From NCBI GenBank assembly GCA_003427395.1, contig BFEA01000105.1, positions 1,811,994 through 1,849,520 of the forward strand: 37,527 nt of DNA, given 5' to 3'. Positions 20,151 through 30,530 of the stretch are shown one piece after another (the first letter of the stretch is position 1; every line of letters begins with the position of its first letter). This stretch comes from Chara braunii (taxonomy: Eukaryota; Streptophyta; Charophyceae; Charales; Characeae). The notes under the pieces are model-generated. The model was not told the origin of the DNA and ran no database searches. It was given only the letters and a program-made list of their open reading frames with translations. Both the position numbers and the translations under genes were made by a program.

Positions 20151-21018
20151 GGGGGGGGGGGGAGAGAGGCTTGTAGTGTAAACTAGAGTAGGGTAGTAAT
20201 ATAACGGTGACATCGTAGTGTAGGGATGCTACAATGTTGTTGCATTGATTGTTGGAGGCAAAAAGTAGGGCTTTTGATACCAAGCGACTTCAGTGTTCAC
20301 ATGTTGAAGCCTTGGCGTGCTCTCTGCTTGTCTATTCTGCTTTCAGTCTTGCTTATGCGTGGGTGGTCTTCTTGGCGTTCTTGTTGCTTGTTTTTTTTCC
20401 TCCCAGAGGCTGGTCCATTTCATCCCCCTCTTTGCCGGCAAAGCCGCACACATGTTTTTCACTTGCGCCATAAGGCTCCCAGTTATTTGACACCTCTAAA
20501 GTCATTTCACAGATTCGAACTTGAGTCAAGCTCAACAGGGTCTTCTTAAGCTGCTGCGACAGGTCATCCAGTTGCTTATCGAAATCTCTGTTTCTTGTTA
20601 TCCCCCGCACCCTTGCTCGCACCCCCACCCCCCAGGAGTCAAGCTCAACAGGGTCTTCTTAAGCTGCTGCGACAGGTCATCCAGTTGCTTATCGAAATCT
20701 CTGTTTCTTGTTATCCCNCGCNCCCTTGCTCNCCCCCCCCCCCCCTCCTCTTTGGCCCGCCCCCTCTCCCTCTCTTCATTGATAATTGATTGCTTCTTTT
20801 ACTAGTAGTTTTCTTTCTTTATTAAAAATATTTAAATTATATTTTGAACTTTAATAAATATTTTAAATGAGAAAATCGTTGCTTTTGAATTGGAGCCTGA
20901 ATTTGAGCTTCTTCGGTACATATCACAGGATAGTACCCTCACTGGGTCCCCAATGTGCTTGATTTGTCTTTTGCTTTTAGTGCAGTTGGGTTTCTTTCTG
21001 TAGTTTGAGCCTACGTAA
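18711..21018. repeat. SQD2 intron: assembly gap and microsatellites
   Basis: No gene supported. A run of 32 Ns (18838-18869) lies between a C-rich tract and an AT tract, followed by an AG tract (18903-18966). A CA tract (20076-20108), AG tract (20109-20140) and 22-bp G run (20141-20162) follow. A 113-bp tandem duplication (20523-20635 and 20636-20748) has ambiguous bases in its second copy. Frames encoding Ser-Leu or Arg-Glu runs are read-through of these repeats. Confidence 0.6.
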
Positions 21019-21468
21019 AACACCAGTACGCTGCCCACGTATAAGTTTTGGACCTCCTGAATTCAAAGGGACCTCGGGCATGGTCGGCCAAGGCACAGTT
21101 GAGGCTCAGGTGGGGCTTGTTTGTTTTCAAAATCAGGGACGGGACTTCTAGAGAGAAAAGGAAGAAAAAAAAAACTTTGCAACAGAGAAGGTGAAGGCAA
21201 TGAAAACAAGAAAAGAAAACCAAACCAAGAGGCCTGAAAAAAAATGTGCCCAAAATGGACAAGGCGAAAAAAAAAAAACAAGAAGGTGACAACGAAGGCG
21301 AAGGCGGCAAAATGAAAACCAGAAAGGCGAAGGAAAAAAAAAAGACGGTGCTGTTCGTTCGACATTTCGCAGTTTCGGATACATATTTTTTTGAAACGAA
21401 TCCAACGGCTCCGGAAAGTGATGCCGGTAGGTTCTGGAACACCGCTGACCGTCCAATGTACTGGTGGT
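21019..21468. mobile_element. 450-bp TTAA-family element next to an exon
   Basis: Termini AACACCAGTAC and GTACTGGTGGT are inverted repeats of the family seen at 6669-7481 and 30531-30688. They are flanked by GTAA (21015-21018) and CTAA (21469-21472), each one change from TTAA. The interior is A-rich and has no credible transposase. It ends 67 bp before SQD2 exon b. Confidence 0.5.
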
Positions 21469-21535
21469 CTAACTGTGCAATCAAATCGGATCAAATTGTG
21501 AATCATGATGATGGCGATGTTGTGCTGTGATGAAG

Positions 21536-21606
21536 GTTATGATTGTGACAACCAAACCGGGTGCTCCGAAAGAGTTTCACGGCGCACGCGTTGTGGGCTC
21601 TGCCAG
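21536..21606 (+). CDS. SQD2: SQD2 internal exon b
   Basis: Reads VMIVTTKPGAPKEFHGARVV then GSA, matching the SQD2 segment V.VVTT..G.P.EF.GA.V.GS. The acceptor is AAG at 21533-21535 (G-rich rather than pyrimidine-rich context) and the donor is GTCAGT at 21607. It starts in phase 0, joining the Glu that ends exon a, and leaves two bases (AG) that join C of the next exon to make Ser. The exon was identified by conserved residues and by exact phase fit with both neighbours. Confidence 0.8.
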
Positions 21607-22113
21607 GTCAGTGGTTCTCAATTTCATATAATCCAGTTTTCATTTCATAGGTGGGAGTGGTGGGGTTTGACTTCTTCCTTTCTTTCCACAGCTAGAGCAA
21701 GCATAGAATCTTTTGAACAACCTCTTCCTATTTCCTTTGTGGTCGATCGTTTTTTGACTGAATCTAATTTTCTGCCTTCTCGGACTGACGACACCCCCCC
21801 CCTCTCCCTCCTCCCCCTCCCTATCGCTCACAAAGGCTATACAGGGGACACCTGATGGCATAGCTAGCTCTCACAGTGAAGGAGATATTCAAGGTTGCCT
21901 CTTGCCCTAGTGGTCGGGGTGCCGGGTTGGGCCTTCCGGCGGGGGCCCGACGAGTACAAAGACCAAGCATTTTCTGCCAGTAGCTGCACCTCCCTCTTCC
22001 TCGCCGCCCATCCAATTGAGTAACAGCAGTGTGTAACAAGGCCAACAATCTCCCACCCACCACACACAACCCACTCGCACACACACTCACACCCGTGTTT
22101 GCTACCAACTAAG

Positions 22114-22181
<68 letters not shown>
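22114..22181. repeat. GA microsatellite in SQD2 intron
   Basis: About 34 uninterrupted GA dinucleotides, 86 bp upstream of the next exon. The remaining part of the 21607-22266 intron is unique sequence. Confidence 0.9.
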
Positions 22182-22183
<2 letters not shown>

Positions 22184-22266
22184 ATCCATTGATCTGTGTT
22201 GGTGTCGGTCTGTTTGATGGGGATCTGCTGTGATGGCATGCTGTGTGTTGGTCTGTTCCTCTTCAG

Positions 22267-22384
22267 CTTTCCTTGTCCTTGGTATAGAATTCTCCCCCTC
22301 TCTCTCGCAGCAAGTCCAAGAATTTATGACGAGGTCAAAAGATTCAAGCCGGATATCATCCATGCGTCATCCCCAGGTGTCATG
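22267..22384 (+). CDS. SQD2: SQD2 internal exon c
   Basis: Encodes FPCPWYRILPLSLAASPRI followed by FKPDIIHASSPGVM, the most diagnostic stretch of plant SQD2 (FPCP.Y...PLSLA.SPRI ... RFKPDIIHASSPG.M). The acceptor is CTTCAG at 22261-22266 after a pyrimidine tract, and the donor GTAAGT at 22385 is a perfect consensus. The exon is 118 bp, beginning with one base that completes Ser and ending in phase 0. An internal CGCAG at 22306-22310 resembles an acceptor but is coding. Confidence 0.95.
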
Positions 22385-22417
22385 GTAAGTTCCTTTTGAA
22401 GCCCCCTCTTGCTTCCC

Positions 22418-22543
22418 TTTTTTTTTTTTTTTTTTTTTTGAAGTTTAAACTTTAAATGGACCTTTTCTCCACTTATGCATGCCATCCTTGCGCAGGGGCC
22501 ATGCGAATCTTCATTCTGTGTATCGTTTCAATTTGAATGGATG
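22418..22543 (-). pseudogene. U6 retrocopy with A-tail in SQD2 intron
   Basis: The minus strand reads ATTGAAACGATACACAGAA, GAAGATTCGCATGGCCCC, TGCGCAAGGATGGCATGC and AAGGTCC (22543 to 22458), an 18-bp spacer, then 22 A residues (22439-22418). The U6 5' hairpin is missing. The genomically encoded A-tail indicates retroposition. It begins only 33 bp after the exon c donor. Confidence 0.7.
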
Positions 22544-23051
22544 CTGAGTTGAGTTACTCGGTGGTGTGAATCCGCGGGTATGCTGGGGTAGAGATGATAT
22601 TGCCATGATATTAAAGCTCGGTGTGATCTTTTACCTTTTAAGTCTTAATCCATTGCATTTCATAATTTAATTATCGATTCTTCTCAATTGACTGGAAAGC
22701 CGGAAATACAGTGGCAGTAGCACAGCCTAATTGCAGGAAGCAGCTGGTTGAGGGATCAACAGAATTAGTTTTTTTTTTTTGGCTGGTGGTGACAGTTACC
22801 AGGCAACTGGCCTGTCATAGCCTCTGATTGGGTGTGTGTCGTTCAGCCACTGGAAGTGACTTTTGTCTTTTTCTTTTTTGGACACCCTCCTGTGCTAGCA
22901 GCGATGTTTATATGAGCTTTGCTGTTGTGCAAGCATGACTATGGGCGGCATTAGGACTAAAAGTCTAGAACTCGTTATTCAGTTTGGCATCAAAGGAAAG
23001 GTTCGTCAGATGCTGCCTCTTCCCTTTCTTCTACTGTTTGCAGCGGAGATC

Positions 23052-23131
23052 GAAATGTGACTGTGTACGTTGAAATGTGACTCTGTACATTGAAATGTGA
23101 CTGTGTACATTGGAATGTGACTGTGTACATT
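23052..23131. repeat. 20-bp minisatellite, four copies
   Basis: Four tandem units of GAAATGTGACTGTGTACATT with one or two changes each, ending 41 bp before SQD2 exon d, in the region where the branch point would be expected upstream. Confidence 0.85.
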
Positions 23132-23172
23132 GAATTAAAAATGTGGTGGATGCTCGTTGATTGGGTTCTCAG

Positions 23173-23246
23173 GTATTTGGAGCACTGATATTTGCCAAGT
23201 TATTAAGCTTGCCTCTCGTTCTCTCCTACCATACACATGTCCCCAA
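23173..23246 (+). CDS. SQD2: SQD2 internal exon d
   Basis: Encodes VFGALIFAKLLSLPLVLSYH then THVP, matching SQD2 VFGALAIAK.L.VP.VMSYHTHVP. The acceptor is CTCAG before 23173 and the donor GTAGGT is at 23247. It starts in phase 0 after the GVM of exon c. It ends with AA, which joins the G of exon e to give Lys. The SYHTHVP motif belongs to the sugar-nucleotide/acceptor side of the GT4 fold. Its last 30 bases plus donor are duplicated 98 bp downstream. Confidence 0.92.
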
Positions 23247-23314
23247 GTAGGTGATGTTTCTTTCTATTTTGCCCCTTGGAGAAATGATTCTTGCAATTTT
23301 GCCCCTGAGATGAA

Positions 23315-23352
23315 CGTTCTCTCCTACCATACACATGTCCCCAAGTGGGTGA
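23315..23352 (+). repeat. Duplicated end of SQD2 exon d with donor site
   Basis: 38 bp identical to 23217-23254 except one base, which changes the donor GTAGGT to GTGGGT. It encodes VLSYHTHVPK again. Reading through the first donor would meet TAG at once, so use of the second donor would give an early stop rather than an inserted peptide. Confidence 0.85.
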
Positions 23353-23465
23353 ACGTTTTCTGTTCCGATTCAATCATTTCAATGTCATTTAGCTTCTTTT
23401 TCGAAATCCTGATTTAGACCGCCTGTATTCTATTTTGCTCTTGCGTTCTCTCTGTTTGCAGTCTA

Positions 23466-23570
23466 CCGTCTTGACCTGAATAGAACGCCCGGTCATTATA
23501 GCTGTACGGGGACTGAAAGTTTCACAAGATACAGCTATAATGACCGGGCATTCTATTCGGGTGAAGACGG
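23466..23570. mobile_element. 105-bp palindromic MITE, TA target site
   Basis: Arms CCGTCTTGACCTGAATAGAA ... and ... TTCTATTCGGGTGAAGACGG, with an inner inverted pair CCCGGTCATTATAGCTGTA / TACAGCTATAATGACCGGG, flanked by TA at both ends (23464-23465, 23571-23572). It is the best-preserved member of its subfamily and lies in the SQD2 intron. Confidence 0.75.
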
Positions 23571-24297
23571 TAGGTTCTGACATCATGTTCTCTCTGTTCG
23601 TGCTCCAGCACCTCAGTCCAAGAAATGTGAGCTTGCTTTCCTCTTTCTTTTTTTTTTCTTTTTTTTTTTTTTGGAGCAAAAACATTGTGACATCGAGGGG
23701 GAGCTTTATTTATTTAATTCTTTATTTAAACCACAACTACCTTTCAGGCTGGAAGGCGAAGTCGTAAATATAACCTATACAGCATTCTTCGGAGGCGGGC
23801 AAAGGCCGGTGTCGCACTTATTCCAGTCAGGCCACCTCGGGCGACCGGAAAGCCAACAGGCTGTCACGCAGGGTTTGGATGATGTCTGCAATAAATAAAT
23901 AAATTAAATAAAGAAAATACCTTCCTGTTGTGTGCGTCCGGCTTCGAGCGAGACCCTTCAATTGCGGTCTTTGCCGGTCCCCGGTCTTAGGAATCTTTTA
24001 TTTTGATTTGGAACAGCAAAGATCATGCAAATAACAATCGTGAAATTTGGTGTATCATGTATGTATCAATTCTGCCAATTTCTAATATTTGAGAACCGTG
24101 ACAAGATTCACAGGAAATACAATCATAAAGCAAAGTTGAATACGGGCAAAGCAAGGACTGACAAACTCGAGCAATGACAAGGGTAAATGAGGGAAGGATG
24201 AGAACTCATAATAATCTTAGGGGGTACACATGAAAGGAACATGGACAACACTCGTCACGAGTCCTCACTCATCCGTTTGGGTCATACACTTTCTCTC
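23571..24297. other. SQD2 intron segment, no gene
   Basis: T-rich tract (23641-23672), then a block ending in an AATAAATAAATAAATTAAATAAAG tail-like run (about 23890-23915) that suggests a retroposed element in plus orientation of unknown family. Sequence to 24297 is AT-rich without recognised features. Confidence 0.35.
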
Positions 24298-25188
24298 TCA
24301 TTTTGCTGTGTGTTTCCTGTGCCCTGAGCCATGATCCCGTACTCCTTGAGGTAGTGGCCTCTCAATATAGAGCCACCTAAAACCTGCAAGTTCCGAACAC
24401 TTCCATCCGAGGCCCATAATGCGGAAGTTAACCATAGCACAAAATTCCTCCCATAATGTAGGAAAATACGGCTGGGAGAAAATCCCACGCCTAAGATGTC
24501 GGAACTCGGATGGCTCTGTCACGTCCTCATAATCGATATCTGCAGGTGAGATGTACCTCTTGGCTAGATCAACCAAGCCACCCCAATAGGAGCCATCTGT
24601 GAGAAAATAAGGATCTGGGGGTCTGGGGTAGTCAATATAAAGCTTGGGCCCAAAGCTCTGGACCAGTCTGACACGACCCTCATCAAGTTCCTTCTCTTTG
24701 TTTTCAAGATACGTGGCCGCTGCGATCCAGACAGAGTCGAAGTGCTCGTGAGTTTCCTTGCCTTTCTTCAGGTAGACTCTCAAGTCATGGATAGTGCCTT
24801 CTACAAACTCGGTGTGAACTACAAAGATGGACAGGTTTCCCTGCTTAAAACCAGAAGCACTGACATATCGATACTGGAAGGCATCTTTGGATGCGACCCT
24901 GTTGAGCTTGGCCAAAATAGACCCCTCGATTGGGAACAACTGAACTGTACTCATGTGAGAGGTGACTGTTGAAGCTGATTCAAAGTTTTGGATGATGGCA
25001 CTGTCCAGTTGATACTGGTCTTTGATGCAAATGACAATAACCGAATGCTGCTTGAGTTTTGACTGAAATTGTCCCTGGCCTTCATGGCGGAGTGTCGTTG
25101 AAATAGCAAGCCACTGAATGCTGGGCACTAGTATCGGAACGCTGAGAGAACCGCAGGGTGAAGATTGGCACTCTCTAATGCAGGACAA
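24298..25188 (-). CDS. Unidentified protein-coding segment, minus strand
   Basis: An open frame of 296 codons on the strand opposite SQD2, inside its largest intron. The listed start is TTG, not ATG, so the frame probably begins at a splice acceptor: minus-strand TTGTCCTGCATTAG, just after the start of the frame, is a good candidate. The composition is protein-like, with no repeats and mixed residues, for example SVWIAAATYLENKEKELDEG and DPYFLTDGSYWGGLVDLAKR. It looks soluble, without transmembrane helices or signal peptide. The last ~40 residues (from LAGFRWLY) may be out of frame, because an overlapping frame (24282-24488) reads plausibly there. I recognise no family. It could be a nested gene or part of an uncatalogued mobile element. 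Confidence 0.5.
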   Translation of the reverse strand: MSCIRECQSSPCGSLSVPILVPSIQWLAISTTLRHEGQGQFQSKLKQHSVIVICIKDQYQLDSAIIQNFESASTVTSHMSTVQLFPIEGSILAKLNRVASKDAFQYRYVSASGFKQGNLSIFVVHTEFVEGTIHDLRVYLKKGKETHEHFDSVWIAAATYLENKEKELDEGRVRLVQSFGPKLYIDYPRPPDPYFLTDGSYWGGLVDLAKRYISPADIDYEDVTEPSEFRHLRRGIFSQPYFPTLWEEFCAMVNFRIMGLGWKCSELAGFRWLYIERPLPQGVRDHGSGHRKHTAK

Positions 25189-26383
25189 TCCCCGAGATCT
25201 CTCCCAGCCAGAGTATTACACAGGGTAGTACTTATGAAGACACCCACTTAACTAGGGAAATAATAGACTTGTAATTCACAAGGGTATTTTTTAAAACAAA
25301 CATCCTCAACTCATACAGTCACTCACGACAACTTTTGCATCGAATACAGGGCAGGGACTTTGCTCTCTGGCACCCCAGCCCAGAAGCTTGACGAAGTACC
25401 ACTCCTATAAACAGTGATTAGTACTGATTACTGAGTGCAGCGAGCAAGGGTAGGGTGTGTTGATAAATTCAACGTTGAGCGTCTAAATTTGAAGTGTTGC
25501 GAAAACTCCGTAGCCAGCTGTTTTACACAGTGCGGATGAGTGTGGTTTACACCTACGTTTAAGGGCCAGACGACATAGGCAGGGTTTTCGTCTTCTCACA
25601 GAGCGCCTTACTCTATTTCTTCCCCGAGTTTGTATCAGATGATCGGCTTACAGGTATTGGTTCACAGAAAAGGTAACCCGTCGCAAGTCAGGTTATATCC
25701 AGATCAGAGACACTCGAACTGTTAGCTCTCTTTCTCGTCAAACCCATCAAGAGGGGGTGACGTTAGTCTCCGTCAAGCAGGAATTTAGCAAGTAAGAAAG
25801 CTATTTTTCTCAGGATTTCTTCTCTCCTGCCCATTTAACTGGGTCCTCACGATGACTTACCTCTCCAGTTCCAATCTAGCAATTAGTCAATCAAAGTAAC
25901 TCCTGCTCCCTTCTCTGAGAGGGGAGAAAATCCGCCCACGGTTTGATGCATTCCGATCCAATCACAAGAGTGAAAGAACCTGCAACCAGTGACCAAATAC
26001 TTATTTCCATGATACACAGGTCAACAACATGTCACTCATAGTTGCACCACCGCCCTGGAAACCACGATATTGATTATCACTCATGCAAGATTGTATGTGA
26101 CTTCAATTATTAGGCTAGCTCATGCGCTCACAAGGATTGACTCCGACTGACACGACCCCCCCATCAACATCAGTCGAAAATTCTTTAATAAAGATACCTA
26201 TGCTCTACCGGTATTTGAGAGGTGTATGGGTCGACTTTGTTATCCTGTGAGCTTGAGGGACACGTAGCACTCACAGCGAACTCAATCACTTGCGATTATA
26301 CTGGACAGCTTCAAGGGAGCCTTCCCCCATTAGCAACTCACTCCAGAACCCCTTACCTGAGCAATTAGTTTGCTATCATCTGA
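25189..26383. other. SQD2 intron segment, possible mobile-element sequence
   Basis: No supported frame. The words CCAATCACAAGA and AAAGAACCTGC near 25964-25994 recur at 34698-34722, suggesting that both regions carry related repeats, possibly LTR-like. Confidence 0.3.
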
Positions 26384-27561
26384 CTAGAACTCCTTGATTG
26401 TTGCATACCGTAACGTGCAGACCAGAACAAGAACCGACCTCTCAATGCAAAGTACAAGATAACACAGCGGAAGACTTCGATACGAATGATCCGAACAATC
26501 AATATTGCAATGCAGCCCTGAACACACATCATCATCATCGTTATCTGGTGTGAAGGGGGTCTGGCGCTTCACACAAGAAGACTGCGCCAGCCCCAACCAT
26601 ACACAGACGAAGGAGGGGTTAGAAGAAAGAGGAGGGAAGATGGGAATGTCGTCAACACCAAGTCTCAGTACATGCCCAAATAGTCCCTCGTTGAAATGTC
26701 TGAATCCCAATGTCCAGTCTGGACTCGATGTCGTCAAGTCTCAAGTCACAACTCTTTCTCTCTCTGTCGTAGTCTGAGAAGTCAGGTGGCGAGAGGGTGA
26801 GAAGAGATGGTGGACTTAGAAGAGGAAGAAGAAGAACTCTCTCTCTCTCTCTGTCCAGTACTAACTTGTGAAGTCGGCGCCTTGATGCAGGTACCACGAA
26901 GATGGAGTTGGAGCAATGGCGCCACAGGTAAGTACCACTGGCGTCCGCCAGTGTCTCTCCCAACTCTACGATCTACCACCTACCAGCGCCCAGCGCTGAA
27001 GACTACAACTACAGCTATGGCGCCCAGCGCCGAAGACTACAGCTAGCGCTAATACTACCTAGCGCTGAAGACTACTGCAGCGCTCCTCCTGAGTGCTGCG
27101 GCCGAAATCCTGAAGACTACTCGTGTACACTGACCACTACCCACCCGTGAAGTGCCTAGGACAGTCCTATGTACTACCGGGGTGCCTCCTGACTCCTGGC
27201 GAGCAGTCCAGGAGGCTGCTCTTGCCAATGCCGATCGGAGGCAGGGGCTGCAGCTGCAGCTCCTGCTCGAGTTCGTGAGGAACAGGCTATTTCTGGCCTG
27301 TTCCGCATCCCTGTTTNCGTGCCTGAGTCTTAGGGGCAGGTCGAAACAATGAGGGCCTGAAAATGGCCCTCCATTTCAGGCTGAAAACTCTGGGTCTGAA
27401 AAGACCCAGAAATAGGCTGAAACGGGGTAGGGCCTGCAGGCCCTTGTTTTTCAGCTTTCAGGCTGAAACGACCGGGGCCTCTAAGCCCTAAGTTTTAGGC
27501 TTTTATGCTGAATGTCCGGGACGGGCCCTGCAGGGCCCGTGTGGCTACGCAGTATGCCACA
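26384..27561 (-). repeat. Probable 3' LTR of a second gypsy element
   Basis: The right edge is well supported: plus-strand ...ATGCCACA ends at 27561, followed by a C-run whose minus-strand reading GGAGGGGGGGG is a polypurine tract directly before TGTGGCATACTGCG. The left edge was not determined, so 26384 is only a bound. The region contains AGCGCTGAAGACTAC-like words (26990-27120) and GGCCTG-type short hairpins (27350-27540). Confidence 0.45.
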
Positions 27562-27649
27562 CCCCCCCCTCCTTGAAGAACNGAGCTTACCTGCGAGGGC
27601 GAAGCTGTCTGTCTGAGGGAGGGACCACAGTCCGGGTGGGAGGGGCTGG

Positions 27650-28450
27650 TCATGAAGCTTCCTGAGCCAACCTCCGCTTTTCATAATGCGCGTAGATCAG
27701 CGGTGCGGATGCTTTCAAATCTGCACCTGAAATCCACCGAGTGTCGTCGCGATTGCATGCTTTGAATGTGACTTCGTACTGCCGCGGCTTGCTGCCGTAC
27801 TTGCGATCGGAGATGACGCGGTCAACTTCCTGATGACCATCCATAGAAGGAGGGTCCTGCGATCGTCGGCCCGGAAAGTCGTCGCTCTTGGCTGGCGTGT
27901 ATGTTGCCAGCTTCGAGGCGTGGAAGACCGGATGGACCGTCAGATGCTCTGGAATGTTGATCACAAATGAAGGGCCATCGGGCTCATTGCCCGCGGCTGC
28001 TGTCACAGACCAAGGTCCAAACCACTTGGGAAGCAGTTTGCGTGAAACATCCTGTTCCAGTGCAAACTCTTCCGCGGAGACGCAAACCAGATCACCGGCG
28101 CGGATGGGACATGGTACGCGACGCCTGTTGGCTTGCTGCTGCATGCGGACTTGAGCCTTTTGCATATTTGCACGGGCTTGAGTCAGCAATTCCCTGTACT
28201 TCCGGACGAAAGCGGGAGAGCAGGCAGCGTCAATGTCGGCCGGTCGAGGGAGGAGAAGGTCGGCGAAGATACGGCCTTTCCGTCCACCGTGGTGCAACTC
28301 GAATGGAGTCACGCCGATCGCCGGGTGCACCGAAGTGTTGTAGGCGAACTCGATGTCGGGGAGGCGGTTAACCCAATCTTTCTGGTCCAGACGGATGAGC
28401 GTATGAAGCATCATTTGAGTGGTTTGATGTGCCCGCTCGGTCTGCCCGTG
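27650..28450 (-). pseudogene. Integrase C-terminus and chromodomain, second gypsy element
   Basis: 254 codons from Met at 28414, with in-frame coding (GQTERAHQTTQ) continuing upstream to about 28450. It contains the end of the integrase core (EFAYNTSVHPAIGVTPFEL), the GPW-containing KWFGPWSV, FHASKL, and a chromodomain-like tail (DRVISDRKYG ... TRWISGADL). It is a different family from the element at 4421, with only moderate similarity. The Gln-Thr-Glu region with the catalytic Glu lies at the truncation. Everything upstream of it is missing, so this is a 3' remnant of a minus-strand element in the SQD2 intron. Confidence 0.85.
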
Positions 28451-30530
28451 TCACACAACCAGTCCATGCACAAGTGCCTATGTACCTGGCCGTGACCGTG
28501 CGAGGTGTATTATCCCAAAATGTCAACAAGAAAACGTTGGGGTGATCGTCCCTCAGAGCACGTTTGACTTTCGTGTGTGTCTCTCTTCTCCCCTCACTCT
28601 GGCCCCTTGTAACCACTTAGCGGCCTCAGTCTCGTCGCCGTCACGAGCTGGCCTCCTGACCGTCTTCCACTGGTTCTGCGGGCGGGTGGCCTCGATGCCC
28701 TTGGTCCATCCCGAGCCAGGACTGGGTCTCGGCCTCCAAGTCGCTCACATAGCTCTCTGCTTCTGTGTCGCAGTCCAGGTGCTGTTGCTCCCTCTCTGCG
28801 GTATCTGTGGCCGTCTCCCCTTCCAGGTACGAAACGGTCACTTTTATTTCGTTCGTGACCCCGTCTCTCCTGCACCTCCTCTCAGCCCGGTCCTTGGCCT
28901 CGGTGATGGCCGCCTGCAGTCCCTGGTCCTCTCTTATTTCTTTCTCTTTTCCCCCTTCTACGTTTACCTTCAGTCTTGCCTCCTGATTACAGTGGCTGTA
29001 ATCCAAGATGGCGGTCACCACAGTCCCGTCTCCAGACATCCGCTCCCACCTCCAGAGGAACTGGAGGTCCTTGGCCTATAGCCATACAGCCCACTGCTGC
29101 GCACCGTGGTCGAGAACGGACAGTACACACCACCAGTCCACCGACTCTGAAATAGCCCGGACTTCCATTGGCACATGCACACACAGACAGGTTGCCGCAC
29201 GCTCACCACGCAGCTCAGCCCTCTCCCCTTAGTTCGCCAACACTTGGCGTAGCGAGGCTGCTCATGCCCAAGTAGCCGAAGGCCACTTCCCCTTTTCCTT
29301 TATAGGGCCGTCGCATACCGCGAGCCCTGCGTTCCGAACGAGGGACTCAAACGGATCTCAAAGCTTAATTCAGAAAATAACAAAATAAAATAAGTTAAAA
29401 CAGAATAAAGTGAAATGGAACGAAGAGAACGAGAGGCCGATCCTCAACGGTCGTAGCGCAAGCGGGCTTTGCGCTGTCAACCACTAGAAGCTTCATGCCC
29501 TGATGTGAAGCGACCACAGGTTAGACTCGCCGGTCCCATAACGGGATACCGATGGGGCCCCTTTTCCCTTCTAAACATGCCGCCGGGCTACTCCTGACGG
29601 GTACCCGCCTCCGATGGCAAGGAGGGGGCTTATGACCCTCCGTGGAAGGTGATAAGCCTCCTACCAATGCGGGCGCGGGTTGCCCCTCTTTTGGGGTCCT
29701 GCGCCAGGAACGTAGTAAACGCGAAGGGCCAAGCCATTCTAGGCCACCAGTCCTTAGTCACGGTTCGAAAATGAACCATTTGCTTCCCCGCGAAGTGACC
29801 GAAAGGAAAATTAAATAAAGAAATAGGTAATAATAATAGTAATAATAGCAGAGAGGGGAAAACGACACTTCAAAATTCTTTTGCACCGCTACATCACTAA
29901 AGCCATCAGACCCCGAGACACAAAAGCATCGATCCAGGTCTAGGCACGGATCTGAGGCTCCGCATTCACCCCTTCCCCTGTTTATTTTCTTTTCCTTTGC
30001 TCTATACTTCTCTTTTATTGACAGCGACCGTCGTCACTACACCTACCTCATAACCTAGCTACAGGGGCTCGATGCGTAGTTCAAAGTGACTGCTTCAGAC
30101 TTTCACTATCCCATCCCTGAGCGGGCCCGATGGCTGTCATGGCCACAAGCTAGCTGTGCTCAGCTGCACAGCTGGGCACCGAGCCTGCGTGGACCGACGG
30201 TAAACCCAACGGCGTTACCAGTGATGCGGAACGGACCAGTCCCGCAGCGAAGTATAACCCAAAGGACCTGGTACACCACCGTAGTTCTGTGAGTTTGTCC
30301 GGCATGCAGCGGAGGGCCGGGACACCGCACCCTCCGACACCGGGCGCTACTGGACCAAAAAGGCTGGCGGTGCCAGCCAAAACAAAACAAAAAACGTCAC
30401 GCTGGCGCTTGTGCCAAAGAGCACGCAGTTCTACTCTGCCTCGGCAAAAAGAGGCTCGGAGGTACTGGGGGTTTAAAGGTCCTTTCTATCAAAAGCTGGA
30501 ACCGGGTGTGGTGTCCCTCACAAAGCTTGA
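28451..30530. other. SQD2 intron segment, unassigned
   Basis: Open frames overlap on both strands at 28542-29081 (+) and 28641-29039 (-); neither resembles a known family. The minus frame is charged and helix-prone (EGGKEKEIREDQGLQ) and could be a Gag leader of the second gypsy family, but this is speculative. 29330-30100 is unique sequence. A TTAA-family right terminus, GGAGGTACTGGGGGT, ends at 30472 and is followed by TTAA; its left partner was not identified. Confidence 0.35.

Noticed and set aside
22306-22310. Internal acceptor CGCAG within exon c
   Set aside because: The residues before it (PCPWY, PLSLA) are conserved SQD2 sequence, so this site is coding.
28542-29081. 179-codon plus-strand frame and its 132-codon antisense frame
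   Set aside because: Neither resembles a known family, and overlapping open frames of GC-rich sequence are common by chance. The minus frame is mentioned only as a weak possibility.
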